Shown: positions 16,086-24,452 of the stretch, in pieces
How positions within the stretch are numbered: the stretch's first letter is position 1
Layout: each line of letters opens with the position of its first letter
NCBI RefSeq assembly: GCF_033097505.1
Contig: NZ_AP028654.1
Span: 1,384,001 to 1,448,000 of the forward strand
Direction of reading: 5' to 3'
Source of the DNA: Helicovermis profundi
GTDB lineage: Bacteria; Bacillota; Clostridia; Peptostreptococcales; Acidaminobacteraceae
DNA length: 64,000 nt
Notes under the pieces: generated by a model
What the model was told of the DNA's origin: nothing
Seen by the model: only the letters and a program-made list of their open reading frames with translations
The model's database searches: none
Translations under genes and position numbers: made by a program

Positions 16086-16222
16086 AGCGGTGCAAAAAAT
16101 CAACAAAAGATAAATTTAGGCTTGCCTAAAAATTTATCTTTTGTTGATTTTTTATAGGGAATTCATTCCCTAACTGAGCGAACGTAAGCAAACAAAGTTT
16201 GCGGTTCGCCAGTTGCACCGCT
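16086..16222 (+). repeat. Cloverleaf-like structured element, type 2, full copy
   Basis: A perfect closing stem, AGCGGTGCAA (16086-16095) with TTGCACCGCT (16213-16222), encloses three hairpins. H1 spans 16098-16149 with about 24 bp and a two-base bulge. H2 is TAGGGAAT/ATTCCCTA at 16155-16172. H3 at 16172-16214 stacks AACTG/CAGTT, GCGAAC/GTTCGC and GCAAAC/GTTTGC. The fold is a four-way junction. It is the first unit of the 131-bp array. Confidence 0.8.
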
Positions 16223-16530
16223 AAACCTTTATAAAGTGAATTAAATTTAGGCTTGCCTAAAAATTTATCTTTTGTTGATTTTTTATAGGGAATTCATTCC
16301 CTAACTGAGCGAACGTAAGCAAACAAAGTTTGCGGTTCGTCAGTTGCACCGCTAAACTTTTAGAAAGTGAATTAAATTTAGGCTTGCCTAAAAATTTATA
16401 TTTTGTTGATTTTTTATAGGGAATTCATTCCCTAACTGAGCGAACATAAGCAAACAAAGTTTGCGGTTCGTTAAGCGCACCGCTAAATCTTTAGAAAGTG
16501 AATTAAATTTAGGCAAGCCTAAAAATTTAT
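16112..16530 (+). repeat. 131-bp tandem array of type 2 cloverleaf units
   Basis: The block AAATTTAGGC recurs at 16112, 16243, 16374 and 16505, a period of exactly 131 bases. Units 2 and 3 keep the right arm of H1, H2, H3 and the closing CACCGCT, but the left closing arm and left part of H1 are replaced by AAAGTGAATT. The fourth unit is only a stub with AGGCAAGCCT. From about 16530 to 16690 I see no gene or clear structure. Confidence 0.85.
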
Positions 16531-16691
16531 ATTTTGTAATGTCTTTTACAGGTATCATTTCATCTACATAAAATAATAATAATGCGTAATTATTCGTTAA
16601 CTTGCTTCATAAATTATTTCTTTAAATTAGCGAAGAATTTAATTCTTACTTTACATATTATCACAAATAAGTGTGAATATTAATCTTATGC

Positions 16692-16745
16692 TTAAGAGTT
16701 TTTTATATCTAACTTCTTAAAGTTGGGTATAAAGAACTCTAAAAG
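16692..16745 (+). repeat. Degenerate relic of the two-hairpin repeat
   Basis: The hairpin GAGTT...AACTT-cttaa-AGTT...GAACTC and the right flank GTATAAAGAACTCTAAAAG match the central hairpin of the MITE copies with many changes. Only this part survives. Confidence 0.5.
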
Positions 16746-16838
16746 ATTTTAGATTAATCAATTCATTTTAGGGTATAAATTAACCAATAATAATAGATTT
16801 TTTAATATATATCTATAATGTTGAGGAGGAAACAAGTA

Positions 16839-17879
16839 ATGAAAAAGTATATGTTTATTATTTTAATCGTATTAGGCATGTTTTTACTACTTGCTTGTAA
16901 TAATAAAGTAACAATAGAAACACATGAAGACGAATTAGTTCAGGTAGAAGTAACAGCTACTAATTTCAAAATTGAAACTATATTAGATCAAGAAGAATCA
17001 AAAATTGATGTTATTTTAAAGGCCAAAAATGATAATTCAGATATTATTTGGGAAAAAAAGTGGGAGGGAAATCAGTTAACAGAACTTCCTTCAAATTCAG
17101 ATTATGTAATTTTCGGTGATAGAATTTACATTGAAGTAGCTGCTAATTTATATGCAATGGATATTAATACTGGTGAAGAAATTTTCGAACCAATAATAGT
17201 TGGTGTAATTGAAATTCCAATCCTTGATAAGGATGGAAATATATATTGCAGTGGTTATTATGGACCGTTTCTTACAAAGATTTCTCTATTTGGTGAAATT
17301 AAGTGGCAAGTTGAAAGTATAGAAGAAGCTTTGTGGCCTGGAAAACCATATATTGAAGGTGAATATATTTATGTTCCATATCAGCCTATAAATGAAGGTT
17401 CTTTTAATGTTTGTCAATTTGAATTGGAAAATGGTGTAGAAGGCAATTATTATTGGATTGAAGAAAACCAATTACTGTGGGAAAAAGTTGAAGCATCATC
17501 GAGTTTAGATAAGTATAATATTTCTAATATATTGGATAATAACAAAAATACAGCTTGGGTAGAGGGTAAGGATGACAGCGGAATAGATGAATGGATCTAT
17601 TTTGAAAGTCCAATCGAAAAGACGGTATCAAAGATGATTATAAGTAATGGATATCATAAATCTAATGAATTATATATAAATAATAATAGAGTTGATCTAC
17701 TTGAGATTGAAACGTCAGATGGTAGTTCTATAGAAATTGGGATTGTAGATCATATGTTACCAATAGAAATTGAGTTTGAAGAACCTTTAAAAACTAATTC
17801 AATAAAATTAATAATCAAGTCTGTATTTTCAGGAGAAAAATACGATGATACTGTAATTTCTGGCATTAAGTTTTATTAG
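16839..17879 (+). CDS. Lipoprotein with PQQ-like repeats and an NADase-type/discoidin-like C-terminal domain
   Basis: Translation starts at ATG 16839 behind GAGGAGG; the in-frame ATG at 16818 has no such site. A signal helix ends in the lipobox LLLAC. The middle holds WD/PQQ-like strands (YAMDINTGEEIFEP, GNIYCSGYYGPFLTKI, IKWQVESIEEALWPGKPYI), as in PQQ beta-propeller proteins. The last 130 residues (ASSSLDKYNISNILDNNKNT, then AWVEG, through ISGIKFY) look like the discoidin-like domain shared with NAD glycohydrolase-type glycan-binding modules. An exported surface protein, perhaps glycan-binding. Relics of the MITE repeat lie on both sides, and the stop codon is inside one of them. Confidence 0.7.
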   Translation: MKKYMFIILIVLGMFLLLACNNKVTIETHEDELVQVEVTATNFKIETILDQEESKIDVILKAKNDNSDIIWEKKWEGNQLTELPSNSDYVIFGDRIYIEVAANLYAMDINTGEEIFEPIIVGVIEIPILDKDGNIYCSGYYGPFLTKISLFGEIKWQVESIEEALWPGKPYIEGEYIYVPYQPINEGSFNVCQFELENGVEGNYYWIEENQLLWEKVEASSSLDKYNISNILDNNKNTAWVEGKDDSGIDEWIYFESPIEKTVSKMIISNGYHKSNELYINNNRVDLLEIETSDGSSIEIGIVDHMLPIEIEFEEPLKTNSIKLIIKSVFSGEKYDDTVISGIKFY

Positions 17880-17902
17880 AACTCTAAGGCATCGGATAAA
17901 AA
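17875..17902 (-). repeat. End fragment of the two-hairpin repeat
   Basis: TATTAGAACTCTAAGGCATCGGATAAAA is shared, in the same orientation, with the right part of copy A near 3224-3250 (given here only by its 5' 12 bases TATTAGAACTCT and its end CATCGGATAAAA). It supplies the stop codon of the lipoprotein gene. Confidence 0.65.
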
Positions 17903-17903
17903 T

Positions 17904-17939
17904 AAAAGTGGCGCGCATTTCAATGCGTAAGCCACTTTT
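17904..17939. terminator. Bidirectional terminator
   Basis: AAAAGTGGC pairs with GCCACTTTT, with an inner GCGCATT/AATGCG stem. It ends both the lipoprotein transcript and the minus-strand telA transcript. Confidence 0.85.
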
Positions 17940-17954
17940 GTTTAATTATATATT

Positions 17955-19040
17955 TTATTGTCCATTTTTACTTTGAAATTCTTTTTGGATTTCATGTAAT
18001 CTTCTAGTTCCATCTATTCTTGCTTTAACAGCTTCTTCTTGAATAACTTTTGTTTCATTTATTCCATCTTTAATTATTCTCCAACTTTCTTCTAAAGTTT
18101 CAATCTTAATAGAAGAACTGGAAGCTAACTTAGCAGTAAGTTTAGATTGCATTGCAGTATTTTGAGCATTTCTAAGTAGTAATTCATTAGTTTTTTCATC
18201 AAGAGCAGACATTGCTTTTGCTTGAACTGCTTGTCTTTTTAATGTAATAGCCTGATTAAGAAGCTGCTTAAATATTGGTAGTGTAATAATAAATGCCGAA
18301 TTAATTTTTCTTACTAAATTATAGTTACCCTTTTGAATTAATTTAATTTGTGGCATAGTTTGTAGAGAAATATTTTTAGCGAGTTCAAGATCGTATACTC
18401 TTTGATCTAACATTTCAACAACTTGATTTGCATTGTTTAAATTTATCATATCTAGTTGTTGTCCACTTTCTTCTGCTTTTTTCTGAAGTGCTGGAATCAT
18501 TTCAACTCTAAATTTATCTAGCACCATATTTCCAGCAAAAATGTACTTTTCAAGTATTTCAAAGTATTCCATATTTTTATTAAACATTTCATCAAGTACA
18601 GCATTAGAATTTGTAATTTCATCTTCATACTGTTTTAACTGAACGTATACTTTATCAACTTCTCCGCCCATAGTATGATATTTACTAAATAGTGAATCAA
18701 TCATATTCTTAGATTTATTAAATAATTTATTAATCAAATTTGGTTTTTTCTCTTCAAAATCCTTAATATCAAATTTATCCATTATCTTATTAAGCATCAA
18801 AAGCATATTTCCTGAATCTTCTACTTTTGTATTTTCCATTGTGTGTAAAATTTGATCAGAAAACTTTGAAATCTCTGATGCAGTTTCATTACCATACTTA
18901 AGGATTGAATTTAAATCACGAGTATCAATTTGCTTTGCAATTGCAGCTACTTCATCTGAGTTTTTAAGTTTAAGTTCCATATCACTCTCTGTTTTTACTA
19001 GGTCTAGTTCATATGTTACATCTTCGTTTATATTCTCCAT
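17955..19040 (-). CDS. telA: TelA-family toxic anion resistance protein
   Basis: A 361-residue soluble, mostly helical protein of the TelA/KlaA family (B. subtilis YceH). Family features include the N-terminal DLNSILKYGNETASEISKFSD, the central coiled regions, IPALQKKAEESGQQLD, NANQVVEMLDQRVYDLELAKN and the C-terminal TLEESWRIIKDGINE. TelA is linked to tellurite and envelope stress resistance within Ter systems; its biochemical role is not known. AGGAGGGTATTT precedes the ATG. It lies directly downstream of yceG (67 bases) and is transcribed away from the terD cluster. Confidence 0.92.
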   Translation of the reverse strand: MENINEDVTYELDLVKTESDMELKLKNSDEVAAIAKQIDTRDLNSILKYGNETASEISKFSDQILHTMENTKVEDSGNMLLMLNKIMDKFDIKDFEEKKPNLINKLFNKSKNMIDSLFSKYHTMGGEVDKVYVQLKQYEDEITNSNAVLDEMFNKNMEYFEILEKYIFAGNMVLDKFRVEMIPALQKKAEESGQQLDMINLNNANQVVEMLDQRVYDLELAKNISLQTMPQIKLIQKGNYNLVRKINSAFIITLPIFKQLLNQAITLKRQAVQAKAMSALDEKTNELLLRNAQNTAMQSKLTAKLASSSSIKIETLEESWRIIKDGINETKVIQEEAVKARIDGTRRLHEIQKEFQSKNGQ

Positions 19041-19107
19041 AAATACCCTCCTATTAAAATTAATTGCTAAATTTATTATTATTATTATAAAACAAATCTT
19101 GTATTAC

Positions 19108-21645
19108 TTATCCAAATAAAGATGACCAAAACTTCTTTGATTTTTTAGATGAATACTTATTTAAATCTGGTAAAGTTAGATTGAACTTTTTAGTTTCTAA
19201 TTTAAAGATATCATAAAATTTACTATCTATAAACATTTCGAAATTATTATATCCAGTTGGAGTTAATATGCATATATCAAATCCATTTAAATAAAGAAAA
19301 GAAATAACTATAGAGTCTTCTCGGCTAAAAGTTGTTTCTTTAGAATCATATACGATAACTTTTGGTACTCTCATAGGGTAGTCAAAATTTTGTATAAGTT
19401 CTAAAATGTCCTTATCAAGACTTAGTACAGTAGAGAGTACCTTTAGTCTTAAATTTATATCAACTTTTTCAGTTAATACACTTGAATCTAATAATTCATT
19501 AGTTTTAATGATTATTTTATTTTGAGTATTTTCACTAAGGTAAGAATATTTGTATAATGGATGTTTCTTTAATTCTTCACTATTAATTAAATTATCCTTT
19601 GAAAATACATTTGTCAATCTATATATTTCTTGCTTATTCATCACATTATTTATTATTGGAAGCTCATTATATAGTTTTACCAGTGGTACTGATGTAAGAG
19701 ATGAAATATATTTATAGTAATCGCTTTCGTTTTCATTTGTACCGCTAATTTTTGTAAAAAGATTTGGTATATAAACTGTATTGTTTTGAACTTTAAAGCT
19801 ATCACGAAATCTCGACTCTTCTTTCCATAGTATACCAAATTCGTCGAATGTTGTCATTAAAGTTATTGGTTTAATATTGTATGATTCAAATTGCCAAGGC
19901 TTGTAAACTCCATCTTCTTCGTTATGAATTATTTTTCCGATTTCCTCTGAAGCTTTATATGCAGTAGTTTCTCGTCTTACAAGCACCTCTTCTTTTGGAA
20001 ATGCAAAATAATCAGAAAGTGTTTCGTTTACATAAAGTGAAGAAAAATTTAAATTAGGATCTAAATTTTCGAAAATTTCATCTTTCATTGTGTTGATATA
20101 TATAATATCGACTCCAATATAATACATAAAAGTAAGGAATAAGCCTTCATGCATTTTAATATCTCCATAATACAGTATTTTAGATATAGACGTGGATTTA
20201 TAATCAAAATTCACAAATAATTTATTGTATACATCTTTTAACCAAGCGAGTTGTTTTATAATGATATTTTTAATTTTTGAAGATTGAATACTCTCGGTAT
20301 TTTCAAAAAGCATAATTAATGTTATTTCAAGAGCTTTATATATTTGATTTTTATGATCTTTACCTGGAATGTAGCTTAAAGTATCCACCGCATTAAGTTT
20401 ACAAATAAGTAAATGAATATCTTCTTTTTTATAGTCAGTTCTACTCCAAATTTGTTTAGTTTTAGTTAATAATTCGGTAGGATTTCCAATTTTAATACTA
20501 TCTTCTATTTTAATATAGTTATAATTTTCAAGTTTTTTATTTAAGTTATAGAGTGAGTTTTTAAATTGATCCAAATTATTAGAAACACCAATATATCGAA
20601 TGAAAAAAGTTGGAATTACAGCGTTTGGGAGACCAATGTATCCAATTCTCTCATTTAACTTTGTATATATATCTTTAAGATCCCCTTTAAATTCTTTTTT
20701 CTTAATTGTTATATTACTGGAAAATTCTTTTGGTTTTATTGTATTAATAGTTGAAGAAGCACTCCTAGAATTAATATTTGTGGTTGAATGGATTCTATTT
20801 TTAGTTCTTTGTGTATTAGAATTACTTTGATTATAATTATTTATTGGATTTTGTTTTTTAGTTATAGGTGATTGTTTACTAATTTTTAAGTTGTACTTAA
20901 AATTCTCACTACATTTTGTTAGTGTTATTAAATTTGTGAAGTTTCTTAAATAGGAATTCTTTTCAATAAGGTTGTCATTAACAGAATTAATGTACAATAT
21001 ATCCACGCCAATCCTTGATAAAGCAAAAATCAAAAATGTTTCGTGTTTAGATATTTCACCAATATAGATTAGTTTTGAATTAATAAAGTTAATATTCTTA
21101 AAATTTGTATTAAAATTAATGATTGTGTGAAATTTGACATTAATCCAATAAAATAATTTTATATAAAGGTTCAAAATTTTACTTTTATTACAATTGTTTT
21201 CAGATGACTTAAATAAAACTATTGACTGGTTAAGAGCTTCTGTGATTGTACTATTTATTAGAGAATCTTTAAAAATATTTTTATCAATTAGTTTTGTAGT
21301 TGTTTTAATTATAATTTCATTTAAATTTGACAGATTTTCATTAAGATCGTTAAAAGAGTTCTTAATATCGCCAATAAAAGGGTAAGTTGCATCAAAATTA
21401 AGTTTTTTATCAATTACATTAAATAAAATATTTTTTTTCTCTAATGAAATTAAGTAATTATTTAAAATTTGATTTTCATTTAATGTACAACCAATTCTTC
21501 TTGTAAAAAACGTTGATAAAGTTATCGTTTTCGAATTTGATGAACCTTCTCTAGAAAGAATTGGTAATAAAGATTCTGAAAAAAAACTTTTGTTTTGAAT
21601 TGTATTTATTTTTATATATTTTGTTGTATTTATCAAATTAATCAT
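19108..21645 (-). CDS. yceG: YceG-type protein of the Ter biosynthetic module, with repeated units
   Basis: An 845-residue protein related to Bacillus YceG (PF14266, putative component of the Ter biosynthetic module). It contains a repeated unit: FFTRRIGCTLNENQ (residues 46-60) and KLIYIGEISKHETFLIFALS (191-210) recur as FFIRYIGVSNNLDQ (347-360) and KILYYGDIKMHEGLFLTFMY (489-508). A third copy of the second motif appears near the C-terminus (KVIVYDSKETTFSREDSIVI). A serine/asparagine-rich linker runs from about 262 to 310. It is longer than the Bacillus protein I recall. The ATG is very close to its AGAAGG; the TTG three codons on is better spaced. Function unknown. Confidence 0.75.
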   Translation of the reverse strand: MINLINTTKYIKINTIQNKSFFSESLLPILSREGSSNSKTITLSTFFTRRIGCTLNENQILNNYLISLEKKNILFNVIDKKLNFDATYPFIGDIKNSFNDLNENLSNLNEIIIKTTTKLIDKNIFKDSLINSTITEALNQSIVLFKSSENNCNKSKILNLYIKLFYWINVKFHTIINFNTNFKNINFINSKLIYIGEISKHETFLIFALSRIGVDILYINSVNDNLIEKNSYLRNFTNLITLTKCSENFKYNLKISKQSPITKKQNPINNYNQSNSNTQRTKNRIHSTTNINSRSASSTINTIKPKEFSSNITIKKKEFKGDLKDIYTKLNERIGYIGLPNAVIPTFFIRYIGVSNNLDQFKNSLYNLNKKLENYNYIKIEDSIKIGNPTELLTKTKQIWSRTDYKKEDIHLLICKLNAVDTLSYIPGKDHKNQIYKALEITLIMLFENTESIQSSKIKNIIIKQLAWLKDVYNKLFVNFDYKSTSISKILYYGDIKMHEGLFLTFMYYIGVDIIYINTMKDEIFENLDPNLNFSSLYVNETLSDYFAFPKEEVLVRRETTAYKASEEIGKIIHNEEDGVYKPWQFESYNIKPITLMTTFDEFGILWKEESRFRDSFKVQNNTVYIPNLFTKISGTNENESDYYKYISSLTSVPLVKLYNELPIINNVMNKQEIYRLTNVFSKDNLINSEELKKHPLYKYSYLSENTQNKIIIKTNELLDSSVLTEKVDINLRLKVLSTVLSLDKDILELIQNFDYPMRVPKVIVYDSKETTFSREDSIVISFLYLNGFDICILTPTGYNNFEMFIDSKFYDIFKLETKKFNLTLPDLNKYSSKKSKKFWSSLFG

Positions 21646-21698
21646 CCTTCTATAAATATTTTATATCTAATAGTGTATAAATTACTTATTTTTTTATA

Positions 21699-21762
21699 AT
21701 TATATCATATTTTTAACATAAGTAAGCTAAGATTAATCTAACGTTAATAATCTGTTAATCTT
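21699..21762 (-). promoter_or_regulatory. yceG-telA promoter with three 11-bp-spaced TTAATC boxes
   Basis: On the minus strand TATAAT (21699-21704) has a poor -35 (GCTTAC at 21722-21727). Immediately upstream of it lie TTAATC at 21733, TTAATA at 21744 and TTAATC at 21755 (plus-strand reading), exactly 11 bases apart. This spacing is typical for OmpR/PhoB-type response regulators that activate a weak -35. The site sits between the two divergent Ter transcripts. Confidence 0.5.
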
Positions 21763-21828
21763 TTATTGGTATAGTAGCTACATGAGTTGATTTAATAATA
21801 ATAGTAAGCAATTTTGTTAGGAATAAAC

Positions 21829-21858
21829 TTGTTTATATAGTTTTATTTAGGTTATAAT
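21829..21858 (+). promoter_or_regulatory. Promoter of the AIM24-terD operon
   Basis: TTGTTT (21829-21834), an 18-base spacer and TATAAT (21853-21858), 34 bases before the first ATG of the plus-strand Ter operon. Confidence 0.65.
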
Positions 21859-21891
21859 AGAATTGTAAATACATATAAGAAGGAGGAAGAA

Positions 21892-22551
21892 ATGTTTAAT
21901 TTTAAAATTCATAAAGAACTTACTTGTATAGCAGAAGGTGATGGTTACTTTTATGCTAGAGTTGGGGCAATGGTAGCATCTAAGGGACAATTTAAAGCTG
22001 AAAAAGTACTTTTAGGAACTAATAAAAATAAAGGAATGCTTGGATCTTTAGCAGGACTTGCAGCTAGAAAACTTACTGGTGAAAATATTTCTTTAATGAA
22101 AGTTGAAGGTAGTGGAGAGTATTACATGGCGCATCAAGCACACCATGTTAGCGTAATTACATTAAAAAAAGGTCAATCTCTTGGCGTAGAGGGAGAAAAC
22201 TTGCTAGCATATACTGAAACATGCGAATATACTGTAAAAATGATGGCGTCGGGTATGGCATCTCAAAAGGGGCTATTTACTTCGAATTTAAAAGCTAATA
22301 GTGAAGGTGCTCAAGTAGTAGTAACAACTAATGGAAACCCAATTATACTTGAAACACCATGTGTTGTTGATCCTGATGCTGTAATATGTTGGACTGGACC
22401 TCAACCATCATTTAAAGCTGATGTGAGTTGGAAAACATTTTTAGGACAGTCATCAGGAGAGTCATATTTTATGGAATTTAATACTCCAGGAGAAGTTGTT
22501 ATTGTTCAGCCTTATGAAAGAATGGGTGGAGTGAGTTTATCTATAGATTAG
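21892..22551 (+). CDS. AIM24-family protein
   Basis: A 219-residue protein of the AIM24/TIGR00266-like beta-sandwich family. Recognisable segments are MVASKGQFKAEKV, MKVEGSGEYYMAHQAHHVSV, ENLLAYTETCEYTVKMMASG and the glycine-rich VSWKTFLGQSSGESYFMEF. Members are common in Ter clusters in Firmicutes; their function is unknown and no catalytic residues are evident. It is the first gene of the operon, with GAAGGAGGAAGAA before the ATG, and is followed after 12 bases by a TerD-like gene. Confidence 0.83.
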   Translation: MFNFKIHKELTCIAEGDGYFYARVGAMVASKGQFKAEKVLLGTNKNKGMLGSLAGLAARKLTGENISLMKVEGSGEYYMAHQAHHVSVITLKKGQSLGVEGENLLAYTETCEYTVKMMASGMASQKGLFTSNLKANSEGAQVVVTTNGNPIILETPCVVDPDAVICWTGPQPSFKADVSWKTFLGQSSGESYFMEFNTPGEVVIVQPYERMGGVSLSID

Positions 22552-22563
22552 GAGGATTTTAAT

Positions 22564-23379
22564 ATGGTTTTGTATGTTGATACAGGAAAAAAAGAACCTA
22601 TGAGGTTTTCTAATGGTAAAATCACTGTTGAAGGATCATCTGGAATTACTCATTTAGGCACAATTGATCTTAGAAATGGAATTGATAGTGCATTAAAAAA
22701 TGAAAGTGAGCCTACAAGAAATAGTGCAGTAGTTTCTTCAAGTGTTAGTAGTCAAATAAATAAAGATAATGAATCTGTTAGGAAACAAATTAATAAAGAA
22801 GAAAATAAATTAATTGATAAATCAAACTCAAAAAAATTAAAAAGTGGACAAAAACTAGGATTAAACGATTTAATTAGCACGAGCAAATTAGTAATTGGAT
22901 TAAAATATGGATTTAAAAGTTCTTCCTTTGATGTTGATACTTCATTATTTTTGATGGATTCAAATGGAAAAACTTTTGAGGAAAATTTTATTTATTATAA
23001 TAACTTAAAGTCAAATGATGGAAGCGTTAAATTAAATGAAGATTTTGGAAAGAATTTTACTAAATACTATAATGAATTAATATCTATAGATTTAAGTAAA
23101 GTGGATAGTAACATTGATAAAATTGCTATCACTTCAACTATTGATGAAGAAGGTAAAAATTTTTCTATGCTAATGGATTCAACAATATATGCAATTGATC
23201 CTAGTAGTGATAAAGAAATTGTAAATTTTAATTATGACGAGAATTTATCAAATGAAACAGCAATTGTAATAATAGAAATTTACAAGCATAATGGAAATTG
23301 GAAACTTCAATCGATTGGAAAAGGGTTTAATGGTGGTTTAGAAGCACTATGTAATAATTATGGTGTTGATACTAAGTAA
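22564..23379 (+). CDS. Divergent TerD-family protein with N-terminal extension
   Basis: Residues 1-42 form a short strand-rich segment, residues about 45-90 a charged linker, and residues 92-271 a TerD domain: KKLKSGQKLGLNDL, FDVDTSLFLMDSNGK, FIYYNNLKSNDGSV and the C-terminal GKGFNGGLEALCNNYG. The canonical acidic loop [10 protein letters not shown] of its neighbours is replaced by FGKNFTKYYNELIS, so the second calcium site is probably lost. TerD domains are Ca2+-binding beta-sandwiches in stress response. This paralog may be a structural or regulatory partner. GGAGG precedes the ATG. Confidence 0.82.
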   Translation: MVLYVDTGKKEPMRFSNGKITVEGSSGITHLGTIDLRNGIDSALKNESEPTRNSAVVSSSVSSQINKDNESVRKQINKEENKLIDKSNSKKLKSGQKLGLNDLISTSKLVIGLKYGFKSSSFDVDTSLFLMDSNGKTFEENFIYYNNLKSNDGSVKLNEDFGKNFTKYYNELISIDLSKVDSNIDKIAITSTIDEEGKNFSMLMDSTIYAIDPSSDKEIVNFNYDENLSNETAIVIIEIYKHNGNWKLQSIGKGFNGGLEALCNNYGVDTK

Positions 23380-23393
23380 AAAGGTGAGGTAAA

Positions 23394-24407
23394 ATGTTTA
23401 ATTTTATAAATAATATATATATAGCAATAGTAGTGATAATAATTATGTCTTGGATAGTGAGTGTAGCATCGGATAAATTGGGTGATGTTCTCCATGTATT
23501 AGGTATAAAACTTAATATACCAACAACTGTAAGGGGGGCAACATTTGATGCGATTGCATCTTCTTTTCCTGAATTTGCAACAGCAATGATTGCTGTTCTT
23601 ATTTACAAGGAATTTACTGATGTTGGAGTTCCAACAATAGCAGGTTCAGGTATTTTTAATGTGTTACTTATACCGATGTTTAGTATTATAGCATTTAAAG
23701 GTGCTTTAGCACTTAAAGTTGATAAAAAAAATATATATAGAGATATGTTTTTTTATATTTTAGCATTAACAGTATTAGGTTCATTTATGTTTCTAGGACA
23801 ATTTACTTATATAACAGGATTAGTTTTGTTACTAGTTTATGTGGGATATATAGTTTTTCTACATAGGCAAACTTTGGAACATAGAGCAAATGGTAATTCA
23901 GTTGAAGAAGAAGAAGATGATGACGATGACGATATGAGTTACTTTGCAATACTAGGTTGGATTATCGTAACCATGGCATTTGTTTGGATAAGTGTTGACG
24001 CAATTATTGCTTCAGCAGGTGTGGTTGCTCTTACTTTTGGCATACCTAAATTTATTACATCTGTTATTATCATTGCAGCAGCAACTTCAATACCAGATAC
24101 CCTTTTATCAGTAAAATCAGCTAAAAAAGGTGATGCAGATGGTGCTATATCGAATGCTGTTGGATCAAATATTTTTGATATTTGTATATGCTTAGGTTTT
24201 CCTATGTTAATTGCTGGTAGAGCTATTCCAGTTGAATTTGCAAGGAATATTGGAATGTTAATATTTCTAGTGGTTTCTATGTTAGTTACTGGTGGGATAT
24301 TACTTAAAAAATCGGGTGTGAAAAAACATGATGTTTATATTATGGGAACTTCATATTTTGCATTTTTAGTCTATATTGTTGGTATTGCGTTAGGAAAATG
24401 GGGTTAA
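23394..24407 (+). CDS. Calcium/cation exchanger (CaCA family)
   Basis: A 337-residue antiporter with about ten helices and two inverted alpha repeats. The first is RGATFDAIASSFPEFATA with GSGIFNVLLIP; the second is AAATSIPDTLLSVKSAKKG with AVGSNIFDICICLG. The central loop has an EEEEDDDDDD acidic patch (about residues 178-188) that may sense Ca2+. CaCA proteins exchange Ca2+ for Na+ or H+ across the membrane. Its place between TerD genes, whose products bind Ca2+, suggests it supplies or clears calcium for the Ter system, where many clusters have TerC. AGGTGAGG precedes the ATG. Confidence 0.88.
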   Translation: MFNFINNIYIAIVVIIIMSWIVSVASDKLGDVLHVLGIKLNIPTTVRGATFDAIASSFPEFATAMIAVLIYKEFTDVGVPTIAGSGIFNVLLIPMFSIIAFKGALALKVDKKNIYRDMFFYILALTVLGSFMFLGQFTYITGLVLLLVYVGYIVFLHRQTLEHRANGNSVEEEEDDDDDDMSYFAILGWIIVTMAFVWISVDAIIASAGVVALTFGIPKFITSVIIIAAATSIPDTLLSVKSAKKGDADGAISNAVGSNIFDICICLGFPMLIAGRAIPVEFARNIGMLIFLVVSMLVTGGILLKKSGVKKHDVYIMGTSYFAFLVYIVGIALGKWG

Positions 24408-24452
24408 TGTAACTTCATTTTAATATAATATAATAAATGAAAGGTGGTGAGT

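Noticed and set aside
16086-16222. Integron attC site
   Set aside because: It lacks R-box and L-box core sites and an integrase, and it has three hairpins rather than one folded stem.
16086-16530. CRISPR array
   Set aside because: The 131-bp period, lack of short repeats with unique spacers and absence of cas genes rule it out; the units are tandem copies of one element.
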